This document shows positions 15,001 to 26,364 of a stretch of 64,000 nucleotides of DNA, piece after piece. Location of the stretch: contig VXAZ01008272.1 of NCBI GenBank assembly GCA_013399875.1, positions 125,825-189,824 of the forward strand. Direction: 5' to 3'. The DNA is from Gymnorhina tibicen (Eukaryota > Chordata > Aves > Passeriformes > Artamidae). The position numbers and the translations under genes are program-made. Numbering within the stretch: the first letter of the stretch is position 1; each line of letters starts with the position of its first letter. A model generated the notes under the pieces. It had not been told where the DNA came from, did not search any database, and saw nothing but the letters and a program-made list of their open reading frames with translations.

Positions 15001-17960
15001 TTTGAATGTTGCTTTGCTTTTCATGCATCTGTTGCCTAAATCAATGTGGAGGCATGAGGGAGGGACTGAAAATTGGCTCTAGAAATAGTGGTATATTTCA
15101 GTGTCATAACTGAGAGTCTTGGCAATCCCTTTTAACTCGAAATGTCAGTGCCATACCAAACGATCTGGTCATCATAACCTCAATTTCTGGCCATCAGTGA
15201 AAGAACAGAGATAGAGCCTCTGACATCAGGTTTCAAGGCCACTGTGAAAAATTAAGGAAAACAGATTTCATGGCTCATTGGAATTTTGCTTTACCTATTT
15301 TTGGGTGTTTCTTTTCAGCTGCTCCAGCATCAGCTGTTTATCTGATCTCTTTCTGTTTGAATTGTTTTTACGCTTTTCCAAATTTTCTACAACGCAGTTT
15401 ACCTCTCAAACTTTCTTCCCTGCTTTAAACTCCTGCTCCTTTTACTCACTTATACAAGCCTTTTGCATGCTTTGACTGTTAGGACGAATTTCTCCTTTAG
15501 CAGATCTAAAGTGGTGATTTGATGCCAATTTAATGCCATAAAGCGTAAAAGACCTCAACAGGTCTTCAGTAATTGCTGGTAATTTCCACATCTGCCTCTT
15601 TATCTCATACCCAAATTTTTAAGTTTGTAGTGAAGTGGATTCAATATTACTGAATCAAACACTGCTTTTCTGGATAATTAGAAATTGAACTTTACAGATG
15701 AACATTAGACAAGGCTTTCCAGAGCAGGTGTTTTTAAAAGTGCTCCCCTTTCTCCTTCAAGATGACAAAACTCTCATTCACAAACAATACCTGCAGGTTC
15801 CTGACATTTCCTGAATTGCAGGTACAAACTCATCCACAGCCCAGCATTAGTCCATGTAGATATCCCTCCAGTCCACTTCTCAAATTGCGTCAAAGCTCTC
15901 CCAAAAGCTTCTCTGTGAATACACATGGAAGATCAGAAGTCTGGTCTCACTAAACTGCTTTCATCATTATGTTTCTGGTATTCACATTATGGACAAATGA
16001 CCTAAAAAATTTCAGTTAAACACATAAAGGAGGTGGGTTTTTTTTTTCAAATTACAGAATTACTTTCAAAACCCACAAACCTGCAAAGGGAAATAGGATT
16101 TGCTGGATCAGGTAAGATTACTAGTCTATCTGGTCAGGCAAGTTCTTTTTAGAAAAGAAAATTTAAATGGAAGGAAGAAATGGTGAATAAAACTAATTTT
16201 GCAGTTCAATACTGTATCAGTTTTTACAGTATTTTAAGAAGAATCAAAAAAAAAATCTCACCCAAAATAAAACAATCTGGTCTTCTTATTTCCCTAATTT
16301 TTTCTATTACAATCAATAGATAAATTCTACCATTTGCACCAGCATGAATACAATTTCTTAACCTACTTGAGAATCATCAAACACTGCTTTGGTGCAAGAC
16401 CCTGAAGACTTTCAAGTGTTTGCCACTCATATCAAAATCTGACCATGGTAAGGAAAATGCATGTGCTTGTGCTTGTAAGCAAATACAGAAGGATCCAAAC
16501 CCTTTTCTTTATTTACAGCTATATGACTGAATCAAAACAAGCTGCTTTTCACTAGTTTCACCAGAGGCATAAAATATTTCAAACTCCAGGACCACTGAGA
16601 AGCTCACCGTTTTTTTCACCAGTCATCATGCTCCAAATTTACAAGCCTAACTCAGATGGTTATTACTGGGATGTACCTGCTTAAATCCCTTCCACAGATG
16701 GGAGAGTGAACACTGTTCAAGCCAAGTTTCAGTCTGGATTGAATTTTTACAGCTGGGTCATAAATTTGCAGATTAAAAGGGTTCTAATGGAAACACAGGT
16801 ACAACCTTAACTACAGCAACATGAACAGCAGCAATGTAACACTGCACGAGGGACAGTCTGTGCTACAAGCAGAATCCACCAGGAGTTACCCAAAGTCCCA
16901 TTATTTCTCCCCAGCAGCGGCGGAAGGAGGCTGGGACATGCAGAAAACCAATGCCAGGTGTGAAGTTTCAATTCAGATGTTTTTCCAGAAAGAAGTGAAA
17001 CTTTTATGGGCTTGCCATTCCTTTAAGTTTACTACCCCAGCCAGAATGTGAAAGTCCAGCCCTTTTTTCACTCCTGCTACTACCCAGTCTCGCCTGTGCC
17101 TGCCTTGTCTGGACCCTGTCCCCTCCTGGTCACACTTTCTTGCACTGCACACAGATTAATATGTTAGTAAGAACCACCAAAGGCAGTGGTTAGTTGTGAT
17201 GAAGATTATAGATTTCATATGTAAAAGTGATCCACTGGGCAATAAAGAAGAAGTTTGTCCCTGTAATTTCTTTTTCTTCATGCAGGTGCCATGGGCAGAT
17301 GACTTGGTGCAGGAGCAGAGTCAGCTGCAGTCCCACAAGAGCCCTGAGGAGCAGAACAGGCACATTTCAGTGTTGGAGCCAGCACAAGCCTTGCTCACAA
17401 CCCAGTGATCTGCCTCCAGCCATGGCTTTGTCTGCTCAAAAGTGCTTCCCCATTAGTGATATATAAATTTAAGCGTGTGACTTCTAAGCCACTTCTGATG
17501 AGATGACAGCACACATCTCTGTCTTTGCAAGAGGTCTTGTGTGTTGTTCCTCGTTCTGCTCTTCCATGTATAAAATCATGCCTTTTTTTTCAAGTTCACT
17601 GGCCTACATCTCCTCTTTGACACAAACAGCTGATACTCACATTTTGCTACTGGGTTTCCTGGGTAGGGGACAGAGCAGATACACCCTCCTTTGTGCCTTC
17701 AGAAGCATGCTGGGGGACAGCTGCAGTGCCAGGGCCTCTCTGCATGCACACCAAGGCAGAGTGAGGCAGCCAGGCTACGGAGACACCCCACAGGATGCAA
17801 ACCACTGCTCCTGCCTGGTGCTGCCCCAGGCAGCTCAGTCCCTGGCTCTTATAATAAGGCTGCAGCACCCAGGGGTTTCAGCTGCTCTCCTTGAGCTGGT
17901 ACATTGCTGGTTACCTCATCTCATTATCTCCTCCGAGCCCCACTCTGCCCTCCTCTCTGA

Positions 17961-18008
17961 GCAGTGTTTCTTTTTGCAACACATGCAGTGTTTCTGTTTG
18001 CAGCAATG
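17961..18008. repeat. Two-copy 24-bp imperfect tandem repeat
   Basis: Two adjacent 24-base units, each starting gcagtgtttc, lie at 17961-17984 and 17985-18008 and differ at a few positions. The repeat sits in intronic sequence with no supported gene. It looks like a simple local duplication. Confidence 0.6.
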
Positions 18009-20444
18009 GCTGCAGCTGGCTGACCTTCACGAGGCTGAGGGACCCCTGAATCAGAAGCCATGGCAAGGCAGCACGTGAGCCTGGTTTCTGCTGCAAGAGA
18101 TCTGCACACAAATTCAGCTACTGGCAGTGGAAGGGGAGAAGCAATCACATCCATTTCACTTAATGAGTTTTCCCAAGCTGTGTTTCACACACTCTTTAAA
18201 TATCCTTAAATTAACTGCTAATTTTCTAACTAATTTCCCTATTATATTCATTACTAACCATGAAGTCTACAGCTAAAACTGGAAAACAGTCTGATTTATG
18301 ACTATGTGCTTTTCCATGCACATAATTTCCTGAAACATTCACATTTTGGCTGGCCCTAGGTTTTAAGACCAAGCATAATTCTGAAGACATTCGGAACAAT
18401 GGGAAAATGGGGATAAATATTTTTTTTCTCCTTGAAAACACCTTCACTAAATGAGCGAGGCCTAAGGCTTGCCAGGGAACAGCCCTTGCTGAGGCCTGGA
18501 GCATTGACTAACTCTAAAGAGGAGTATTAAAATATACAGTTGTTAGACATTGGTGACAGCACCACACATTTTTCCTGCTGTGTCTGAGAGGGGTCTTGGG
18601 CAAGCACAGGGATCTGATGTTTTTTTGGCCACTGCTGTGAATATTTGCACTGGGAAAATTTTAATGGTCTTGGAGAAACAAAGGCAGGCTTGCTGCACCG
18701 GCACGGGCAGTGACAACCTGTGGCCATGGAAACATGGCTGGTGCCCCAATTTTTTGTGTCTCTGATTTTTCAGTCAGATGTTGTAATCTTTTCCATTTCA
18801 AATCACTCATCGGAATGATCAGAAGAACATCTCATTCTCTGCAATGATAAAGCTATCAGGAGTCCTGACACATGCTGCTCTGAAGCAAGCTGATTTGAAA
18901 AAAATCCTCTGCAGCCAAACAACAGCCTCAAGACAGTTTTTACTGAAGCATATGGAAAATTTGCCATGACATCAACAGAAGCAAAACCAGAAGATGTGCC
19001 CACAGTCCCTCTCCGCTCTGTGGGGTCTCCACAGCAATTATACCTGAATTATAGAAAAAGCACAAGTATGCTGCTATTTGAAGCACATCTGACCTGCACA
19101 GAGACCAATCTCTGGAATATTTAATATTTTGGGTTCAAAGGAGAAAAAAATCCTTAAACATTCATAACCTTTTGCATCTGAAAACAAACAGATAAAACAA
19201 GGATGCACAGTTTGTGCATCCAGCATCTGTGAGAAAACAAATACTCTCTTTTCCCATAACACTAACCACTAAAAGAAGGGAGTGGAGAGAAGTGGCACAG
19301 GAAAGTTGACACTGCTGGGAGTGCTGCTTCCCCTCCCAGCAGGGCTGGCTCCAGGCAAAGCTCTTCCTTGCTGGCTGGCAGTCCCTGGGTGCCCAGGCTT
19401 TTGGGACAGTGCTCTGCCTCCAGCTGTTGTTGTTCCCAGCCCACCCAGTGCTCTCTTCTTCCATTCCCCTACCTGAGAGATTGGAACTGCTACCTTCCCA
19501 CAAAAAAGATTCAGTTTTGATGAAGCACTGTTTTTCAGGGTCATGGAAATAATTCTGACCCATTCCCCTTGCAGCTCAGGTACTGAGAAACCAAGAAACT
19601 AAAGAGTATTTTAAAAACCAGCTTTTTTGATTTTTGGCATTTGTACTGAAAGAAATGCAAAAAGTGAACCAAACTAGCAGGGAACGGGTCAGATCTTTAA
19701 AGTTCTCAGGTTTGGGCTATCACATCTGGTATATTAAACCTGACGCTTCCTGTGTAGTAAAGACATTTCCTTTTATTCTTTCTTTAGAAAAAACAACAGA
19801 ACAGTAAATTAAACACAATCTTCTCCTCAGTTCTCAATTCCATGCTATTTTAGTGTTGACGCATCAGCTCATGTAATAATAAAATTCCTGTAGAAATACG
19901 ATCTTAACTGTGTAACCTTCAAATTGCAGTTATGCTGCTGTGTTCACTTAATACTGTACTTGACATTCACCTTTTACATTTCACTTCTGGATGACATTAG
20001 GATCTGCAAAAAAGACCTCCTTCAGCTCTCCCAGGTTACCACTTATTTCAAAGTATCCCCAAGGTCTCCAGCACTGTTTAGATCAAACTTGCAAAAGTCA
20101 CTGCTGTGAGCAGTTTTTGCGGGTCCCTTGAGTTTTTTCTGAAAACAGGTTCCATTGTGTTTGTATTATGCTTTCAGATTTTATGGCTTATTTTTAAATT
20201 ACATGTTAATTTCTAAAAATGTTAAATTGCATGGAAAAGTTGGCAAGGACCACACAAGATCACAGCACTGTTCTGCAGCTCGTGTGTCTCTCTATAGTAC
20301 TTGGCTACACTCTTACATTTAAGTGCTCTGTAGGAATGTGGGCCTGATCCTGCAGTGTGCCGAGGGTCTCATCAGAGGTGCTCAGCATGCTGTATTAAAC
20401 AACCCAGGATCATGCTTTATAAATCACCAACTTTGCAGGATCCA

Positions 20445-20482
20445 AAGGAAAGAAAGAAAGGAAGGCAAGAGGAAAGAAAAAG
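20445..20482. repeat. Purine-rich (GAAA/GGAA) low-complexity tract
   Basis: About 38 bases are almost entirely A and G, built of AAAG and AAGG units. This is a simple polypurine microsatellite inside the MKX intron. Confidence 0.7.
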
Positions 20483-22652
20483 TCAGTAGTAATGAAAACA
20501 TCAGAAACAGAGCGCACTCCTGAGTATAAATGTCTAAAAATAGAGATCAAACATCTTCAAAAATCAGCCAGTCATTCAAAAGTTTGTTTAAAACCACCCT
20601 CTTATCCAGGCCTGCAAGTCTTTAGTTTCCCCACTGTTTTTATTTGTTCTGGCTTTTCTACTGTGCTAAGTAACATATAAAGTGAAATCAATGAAAAACT
20701 TGCCTAGAGAAAAAGGACTCCCGGTCCTGCCATTTCGCCTCTTTCTCTCTTGTTTTAATTTTTGCTTTCCTTCACTAGACAACAGTATCCCAGAAAGCTG
20801 GGAAGTTTTCATTTCCTTGTGCTATAACGATGCAGAACATTTTGTTTCTGCAGGTGACTGACGATAGGGTACTCAGAGAGCACTGCAGCGTGATTACAGA
20901 AAAGTCAGCATTTTAGTGATCTGTAAACCAAAGACTGACGTTGCCTCTTTAGATTTCTATTCAGCCTCACTACAAACATTATTAGGTCTTTTCCTTGTAG
21001 ATTTCTGGAGCGCTTGTTGCAGTCAAGACTGTTGTTTCTGCATGCATTTGCACAACAAATACAGGCAGAGTCTGGTTTCAGTTATTCCTGTCACACAGAG
21101 AACCCGCTGTGAGTGACAGCATGCCAAGCAGTTAGTGAAAACTAGTTCTCCAACACAGCTTTTTAACTAAACAAAAACACTGAACCAAGCCTTTCAGTCA
21201 TCAGTTTAAGATGCATATTTGACCAACTATATATATTTATATATTATACCTGCACCAGGATTAATCTGAACTGAAATTTTCTGCTTTAAGTGAACCCATT
21301 TGTGTATGTCATGTTATGTACATATGAATATCATCTTATGACAGAAAGACTTACAGAAACCTGTGACATACCTGAGGAGAGCTGCACTCTTCCCTGGCTG
21401 CTCTGTTCTCCCTGCACTGACCGCCCGTGCTGCCTCCCGCAGCAGCTCCGTGGCTCCCCAGGCCCGGGGAAACGGCAGTGAGAGCACTGCACCTGTGAGG
21501 GCTCCGACTCGGGGTTTGCTGCTCCTGCTGCAGCACTGAAACTGCTCCCCATGAGCTCACCATAATTGTGTGGAGGTATAAAACGAGGCTGCTCTGCTGA
21601 CAGTCAGTTATATAGCCTGTCCTTGATCTTTATGTGGGATTTCCCAGATGCATGAAGCTGGAGTAGCATATGGTCCTGTGTTTATAAGCATGTTAATGAC
21701 TGAAATGGGAAACTCTACAACCCGTTTTCCTTATAAACTTTAAACTGCAATTTCTTGTTTTTGTTATTGGACACTGCCCTCGTACGCTGTTAATTTGGCG
21801 CAGGCTGTTGAGACACATGTGGCCACACTGACCCCGGGAGCTGGGCGAACAAAGTAGCTCCAGACACGTTGATGTACCTGAAATCAGGGTCCAGCCCATA
21901 ATCAGAACCAGACAGGGTGAGTAAGCTTTCTACTTATGATCTGCCACGAAAAGTTACCCTTCCAGGGAAGCACAATAAAGAATTAGTTTAAACTCCAGTG
22001 GCTGCCTGTCCTTAGAGGCACAACGATCTCGCCAAACTCAAAAATGAAACATCAATCAGTTTTCACTCTGTACTTTTTGAAATACTGCTTAAAATGTCTT
22101 CATAAATGAAAACATCTAGTAGGGACTTGACAATCCTGCAACATCTCCTTTGTGTTAAAAATCAACCGGTTTTGCTCTACAAAAAATTGCAATGGGGAAC
22201 TCCTTCTAAGAGGAGACATCTCAGTTAAAAATACACTTGCCAGTTTCCAGAGAGTAAGAGTCATAAAGTCAGCTATTCCCTGTTATTTTTTTAATCAAAA
22301 TGTATTACAGCTATTTTTGAAAACATAGATACAGGTCTGGTACACAACTGCTCTGAGAACTGCCAGCCCAGGTATTCAAATTACAAATAAAAAACATTAA
22401 AAAAGTAAATCATCCTTATTTATCTCTCCCTACCTAACAATCATGTGGATAATTTCATCTATTTGAAAGTAAGTTTCATAAATGGACAATAACTTGAAAA
22501 TATCTGCTTTGTTCACGAAAAGCTTAATTCCTGCATATTATATCATCAGAAAATTATGAATGGGAACTGTAATCTTGTAACTTAAAAAAAGCCCATTTGT
22601 ACCTCTATTTCCTGAATGTTCACACATATATAGCAATGACATAGCAAAAAAT

Positions 22653-22670
22653 ATCATGTATATACATGAT
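22653..22670. repeat. 18-bp perfect palindrome
   Basis: atcatgtatatacatgat equals its own reverse complement. It lies in an AT-rich tract of tata/cata steps in the MKX intron, so chance is a reasonable explanation. Confidence 0.8.
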
Positions 22671-23683
22671 CTTTTTTTCTTTCTATATACTGCTTGTCTG
22701 CTTTCCAAGTGCAAAAAGAATAAAACTACATCCTAAGAGCTGCTGGTCTGTTCTCAACAAATGTGAAAATGTTAAGGAAGATATTTAGGAACTGACTTAA
22801 ATAAAATCTCAAGAGGAGTTCCAGGAATGTCACAAACTTTAGGGACAAATATACTAGTTTTTAGTCATTCCAGCACAGCTGGTGAATTTACACAGTTACA
22901 GTGTGCCTCTCTCAGCCTTCACATTAATGACCATATTTTTTTATGCAGCTTGAAATTTGTCAAGAAGAACTTAATCCAGTAGCAAATTTATTATAAATTT
23001 TAAAAAGTCATTGCATCCATTTTTAGGTTATATTATAAAGTACAGAAAAACAGAAGTTTACATATCTGAGTTGCTGCATCTGTTCTTGAGTAACTTTTCA
23101 CTTAAAAATAAAACTTGGCAGACAATACGCTTGTAATGCAGACCAAATGCATTTGGTATGTTGAGAAAAAAAAATTACATGAACGAAGAGAGTTAATTTT
23201 GAAACTTATTAATTGTGCATGCACTATTCTTCCTCCCCATGAGACCCCATTTCTCTGCAGGGCCCCCAGTCGCTCCTCGGTCATTTCCAACAACCTGCAC
23301 ACACAAACATCCTCCTAATCCTCACCACAGAACTCAGCCTTGTGGCCCCTCCACATGGACAAAAAACCCCACAGGAAATGTGCCAGAAAAGAGAGAGCAA
23401 AGGCTGCAAACTTGAGAGGCTGCAAAGGCACCCGAACCTGCCTGCCAGGGAAGCCAAGGGGAACCAAGTACAAAATCGAAATCTGTGTTAACTTTACTAC
23501 AAAATCCTCCAGTACTTTTCAGCAATATCCATCCCTAAAGTGATACTGGCCTCAGGGTGGTCCCTGGCAGAATAACCTGACAAGAAAGGCCCAGAACAAC
23601 ACATGGGGTGCTGTACTGAGTGGAAACCAAGACACTGGTGGAGACCTTCAGAGACTGGGGTGCAAAACTTCATTTTGTTTCAA

Positions 23684-23696
23684 TTTTTTTTTTTTT
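23684..23696. repeat. Poly-T run (13 bases)
   Basis: Uninterrupted run of 13 T residues on the plus strand in the MKX intron. No retroposed sequence is recognisable beside it. Confidence 0.8.
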
Positions 23697-24428
23697 AATT
23701 ATGTCCCAAAGAAATACAGAAGAAGTTTCACAAGAGGAGCCTACCAGCATTCCCTGCCTTACAGGGACTTGAGCAAGTCCTGATCTTGCCCTGATTTACA
23801 GCAATTTACTGGCATCAACCAGGCAGTCCCATGTGCCTTGCTCTGACTGGTAACACAGTGGATGATATTACATCATGTTTTTATGTTTTTATTGATAAGA
23901 TTAAAATAATAAACTATGTGTAACCCTTCAAAAACCAGTAAGACAAGGCCAAGTCTTGTGGCCCCTTAACTCAGTGCACTGTATCTGGAGAGTGATGCAG
24001 AAATTAGTCTACAGCAATGCCTGTATTCCTGAGATGCATGAGCACCAAAGGGTCACATACTGGACAAGGAACTCTGAGGACAAAAAAGGTGCTGTACAGC
24101 ATGGGAAGGCGTTCACATGCGCTCCACTGAAGAGCATATGACTCATGTAAGTGCCACAAACAGCCACCTTGAAATTTCAAAGCCCCCCTCTTCCTCCCAG
24201 CTGGGGCCATGAAGAACTTCAGTCCTCCTCCAGTCCTCCCTTATTGTAATAGAATGCTCAAGAGTTTTCTCCTTCCTTAGGCTTGTCTTAGTGCTGACAA
24301 AAGGTGGACTGTAAGTGTAATTTCAAAAATTATCCCCATTGCTCCATTTGAAAGGCAAACCAGCTTCATTAGTGGTCAATAATAGCACTTAACTGTTATA
24401 CTGCAGGTAGAACTTCTCCAGAGAATGA

Positions 24429-24553
24429 AAGGGTGGACAGGATTTATTCACTCTGATATGAGAGGATGGACAGGAGTAATCTACTCTCGTGCAAGAAGAT
24501 GGACAGGAATTATCCCCTATATGAGAGAATGGACAGAAGTTACCCAGTCTCAT
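24429..24553. repeat. Four-copy degenerate minisatellite, period about 33 bp
   Basis: The core ggacag recurs at 24435, 24468, 24501 and 24531, giving spacings of 33, 33 and 30 bases. Each core is usually preceded by an aga(g/a)(g/a)atg-like stretch and followed by (g)a(a/t)tta/taat and a pyrimidine-rich segment ending in atatg or similar. The copies are diverged, so the array is not a very recent expansion. It begins about 90 bases into the intron, measured from the splice donor of the fourth MKX coding exon. Confidence 0.8.
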
Positions 24554-24642
24554 AAAAGGCACGATTAGGTGACACTTATTCCAGGAGACACTGCCTACTG
24601 AAGATGGCCGTAATAGAAATCATGCAGAAAAATATCCCTTAC

Positions 24643-24978
24643 CTGTCCGATAGACAAAATTGCCTTCTGTCTCTGATGATGATGGAGACACCAGTTCTTC
24701 CTCAAATTCATTGGAACTAAATGAACCGGAATGATTCCTTTGCCTTGTTTTTTCCATCATAGCTGCATTAGTAGCCATGACATGTCTCAGTGAGTCATTT
24801 AGGTAACGATTCAGTAAGCTGCTTTTGTATTTGGGGGGTGACACATAATCCTCATTGGCACTTGTTTCTGGTCTCACTCCTGTTTTTATTACTGAACTTT
24901 CAGTTTTAATCACAGTGTGATGAACTGGTTTGTTATATCCCCCTTCATTCATAAGGTTTCTTGGAGGATTTTCTCCAT
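24643..24978 (-). CDS. MKX: MKX fourth coding exon: C-terminal repressor region
   Basis: This 336-base exon encodes residues 167-277, plus two bases completing Asp166 and one base of the next codon. The acceptor is a strong pyrimidine tract ending TTTTTAG (exon starts at 24978) and the donor is ACAG|GTAAGG (exon ends at 24643). It follows the homeodomain and contains the conserved Mohawk segments KSSLLNRYLNDSLRHVM, the basic RQRNHSGSF stretch and the acidic/serine segment SSNEFEEELVSPSSSETEG. In mammals this C-terminal half carries the repression domains that recruit Sin3A/HDAC corepressors; that role is taken from the family. The frame joins exactly to the preceding exon. If the donor were not used, translation would run into the intron for only seven residues (Gly-Lys-Gly-Tyr-Phe-Ser-Ala) and stop, so a further exon is required for the normal C-terminus. 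Confidence 0.97.
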
Positions 24979-25425
24979 CTAAAAACAAAAGAACAAAGAT
25001 ACAGTAAAACATTGAGTACCTAATATTTAACATGAGACTTTCCCTACGTGTTTTGAATTGTGATAAATATAACTAAAATTAGACAGTAACTTCAGCATTA
25101 GACATTGATTTTCATTTTCTTCTGTTCACGCATTGCTCACAGTAGTTCCCATGGTTCTCAGATGTTCCAGCTATTCTAAATTAATTAGCTGTAGAAAACA
25201 GTCTTTGAGTCTAATTTGTTCATGACTAACACAAGGCAGGTAGAAAAAAACTGAAAAGTGCCCTAACTCAACAATAAGGATTTAAAAAGCTGTGTGACTA
25301 AGCTGAATTCTTACTATCATAACTTGAAATCTGGTTCGCTTGAATACCACAGCATATTTAGGTGCATCTGCTTAAACTGTACTCTTGTAATTATTCTGCA
25401 AGCAATCTTTTCAAGGGAAGTGAGT

Positions 25426-25470
25426 AGAAATGTGAGTACATTCTCACATTTTTCAAGAAATGTGAGTACA
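25426..25470. repeat. Hairpin plus 13-bp direct repeat, gagta motif cluster
   Basis: The octamer AATGTGAG (25429-25436) is followed after six bases by its reverse complement CTCACATT (25443-25450), with pairing extendable by one or two bases outward. The 13-mer aaatgtgagtaca occurs at 25428-25440 and again at 25458-25470. Further gagta-containing copies lie just outside. This may be a decayed local duplication. Confidence 0.55.
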
Positions 25471-26080
25471 GACTGAAATTGGAACAAAGATGTTTGAAAT
25501 TGAGTACAAATTGAGACATACTCTTCTAAAAATTCACATACAGATTTCTGACAATGTTCTGTAGGCTTTGTTCTTGTCATTGTATCTCCATGTCACAACT
25601 GTCTAAAAAAAGTACCCCCAGACAGAATTAATGCAAGAGTTCTATTAAAATACAGGGTACTTTTAAAAAAATCCTGCATTTGTTAATTTGAGTAAGAAGG
25701 AGAATTCCAGTGCACCCTTTATGGAAAACAGTTGCTAGCAAAATACATGAAATAAATAACAGTAATATTCACCATCTAATAAGCTCCACTGAAGTAAATC
25801 AGATTCTCCTGTTAAAGATGTATATTGCTATAGCCCTGCCATCAAGGAAAGTAACAGCCAAGTGATTTCTCATTTCTTTATACCAACGAATGTAATCAGT
25901 CTTTTTCCTTTGATACAGATTAAAGGAATAGGCTTGTAGAATGTAATGAACTAACAATTATCTTTCTAGCAACAATGAAATATAATAACATGCAGCCAGA
26001 TTGCCACCTTGAACAACTTACAAAATCCTGCTTTGCAAGGCTGCATGGTAGTTGGGAGCCAAAAAAGGCACATAATTCAC

Positions 26081-26095
26081 AAAAAAAAAAAAAAA
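26081..26095. repeat. Poly-A run (15 bases)
   Basis: An uninterrupted A15 run on the plus strand inside the MKX intron, with no recognisable element attached. Confidence 0.8.
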
Positions 26096-26210
26096 GAGGC
26101 AGATCCACTGAGGGTGTTTTGTGATTAAAAATTAGAGCTACCTTAGGGTATCTAATACTTTGTAAGTATATTTTAATCAGTTTAGAATCGATAAAAGAGC
26201 ATCAACAAAC

Positions 26211-26364
26211 CTTCAGAGCATGAGTCATCGCTGCTCACGCTGAGTCGCTCAGCATTTCCCTGAACATATTTGTTGTACAGTTTTATTCGTAAAGCCCAGC
26301 TAAGATCTGGTTGCCTGACAGTGTTCTTCAGGCGACGTCTTGCATTGGCAAACCAGTTTGATAC
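26211..26364 (-). CDS. MKX: MKX third coding exon: recognition helix of the TALE homeodomain
   Basis: This 154-base exon encodes residues 115-165 plus the first base of the next codon. The acceptor is TATGCAG|GTATCA (exon starts at 26364) and the donor is GAAG|GTTTGT (exon ends at 26211). It opens with VSNWFANARRRLKNT, which contains the WFxNxR core of homeodomain helix 3; Trp118, Phe119, Asn121 and Arg123 are all intact. It continues through QPDLSWALRIKLYNKYVQGN, a stretch conserved in Mohawk proteins, and ends in an acidic serine run (SVSSDDSCSE). This exon supplies the major-groove DNA contacts; in the family the protein binds as a TALE homeodomain repressor in the nucleus. The in-frame join after Gln114 splits the homeodomain between helix 2 and helix 3. 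No damage is seen. Confidence 0.98.

Larger units (their letters stand above)
1..24642 (-). other. MKX: MKX intron after the fourth coding exon (partial); no exon found
   Basis: This stretch follows the splice donor of the fourth MKX coding exon and continues to the left edge. It is mostly AT-rich with GC-richer patches, for example about 12240-12740 and 17280-18110. I searched by eye on the minus strand for the expected final MKX residues (the conserved segment around a Trp-Lys-Glu-Ile core and the C-terminal Gln-Gln-Phe) and saw neither. Open frames here are short, overlap on both strands and show no recognisable domain. Small repeats are listed separately. The missing exon or exons are inferred to lie beyond position 1, but a short diverged exon could have been overlooked. 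Confidence 0.7.
24979..26210 (-). other. MKX: MKX intron between third and fourth coding exons
   Basis: An AT-rich intron of 1232 bases, from donor GAAG|GTTTGT at 26211/26210 to acceptor TTTAG|AT at 24979/24978. The interruption falls after the first base of an Asp codon. It contains a cluster of gagta motifs with a small hairpin (25426-25470) and an A15 run (26081-26095). No other gene is seen. Confidence 0.9.

Noticed and set aside
17503..18078. 191-codon plus-strand open frame
   Set aside because: The longest frame in the left half, but the product resembles no family, includes a local 24-bp duplication and has competing frames on the other strand. Chance in GC-rich intron is more likely.
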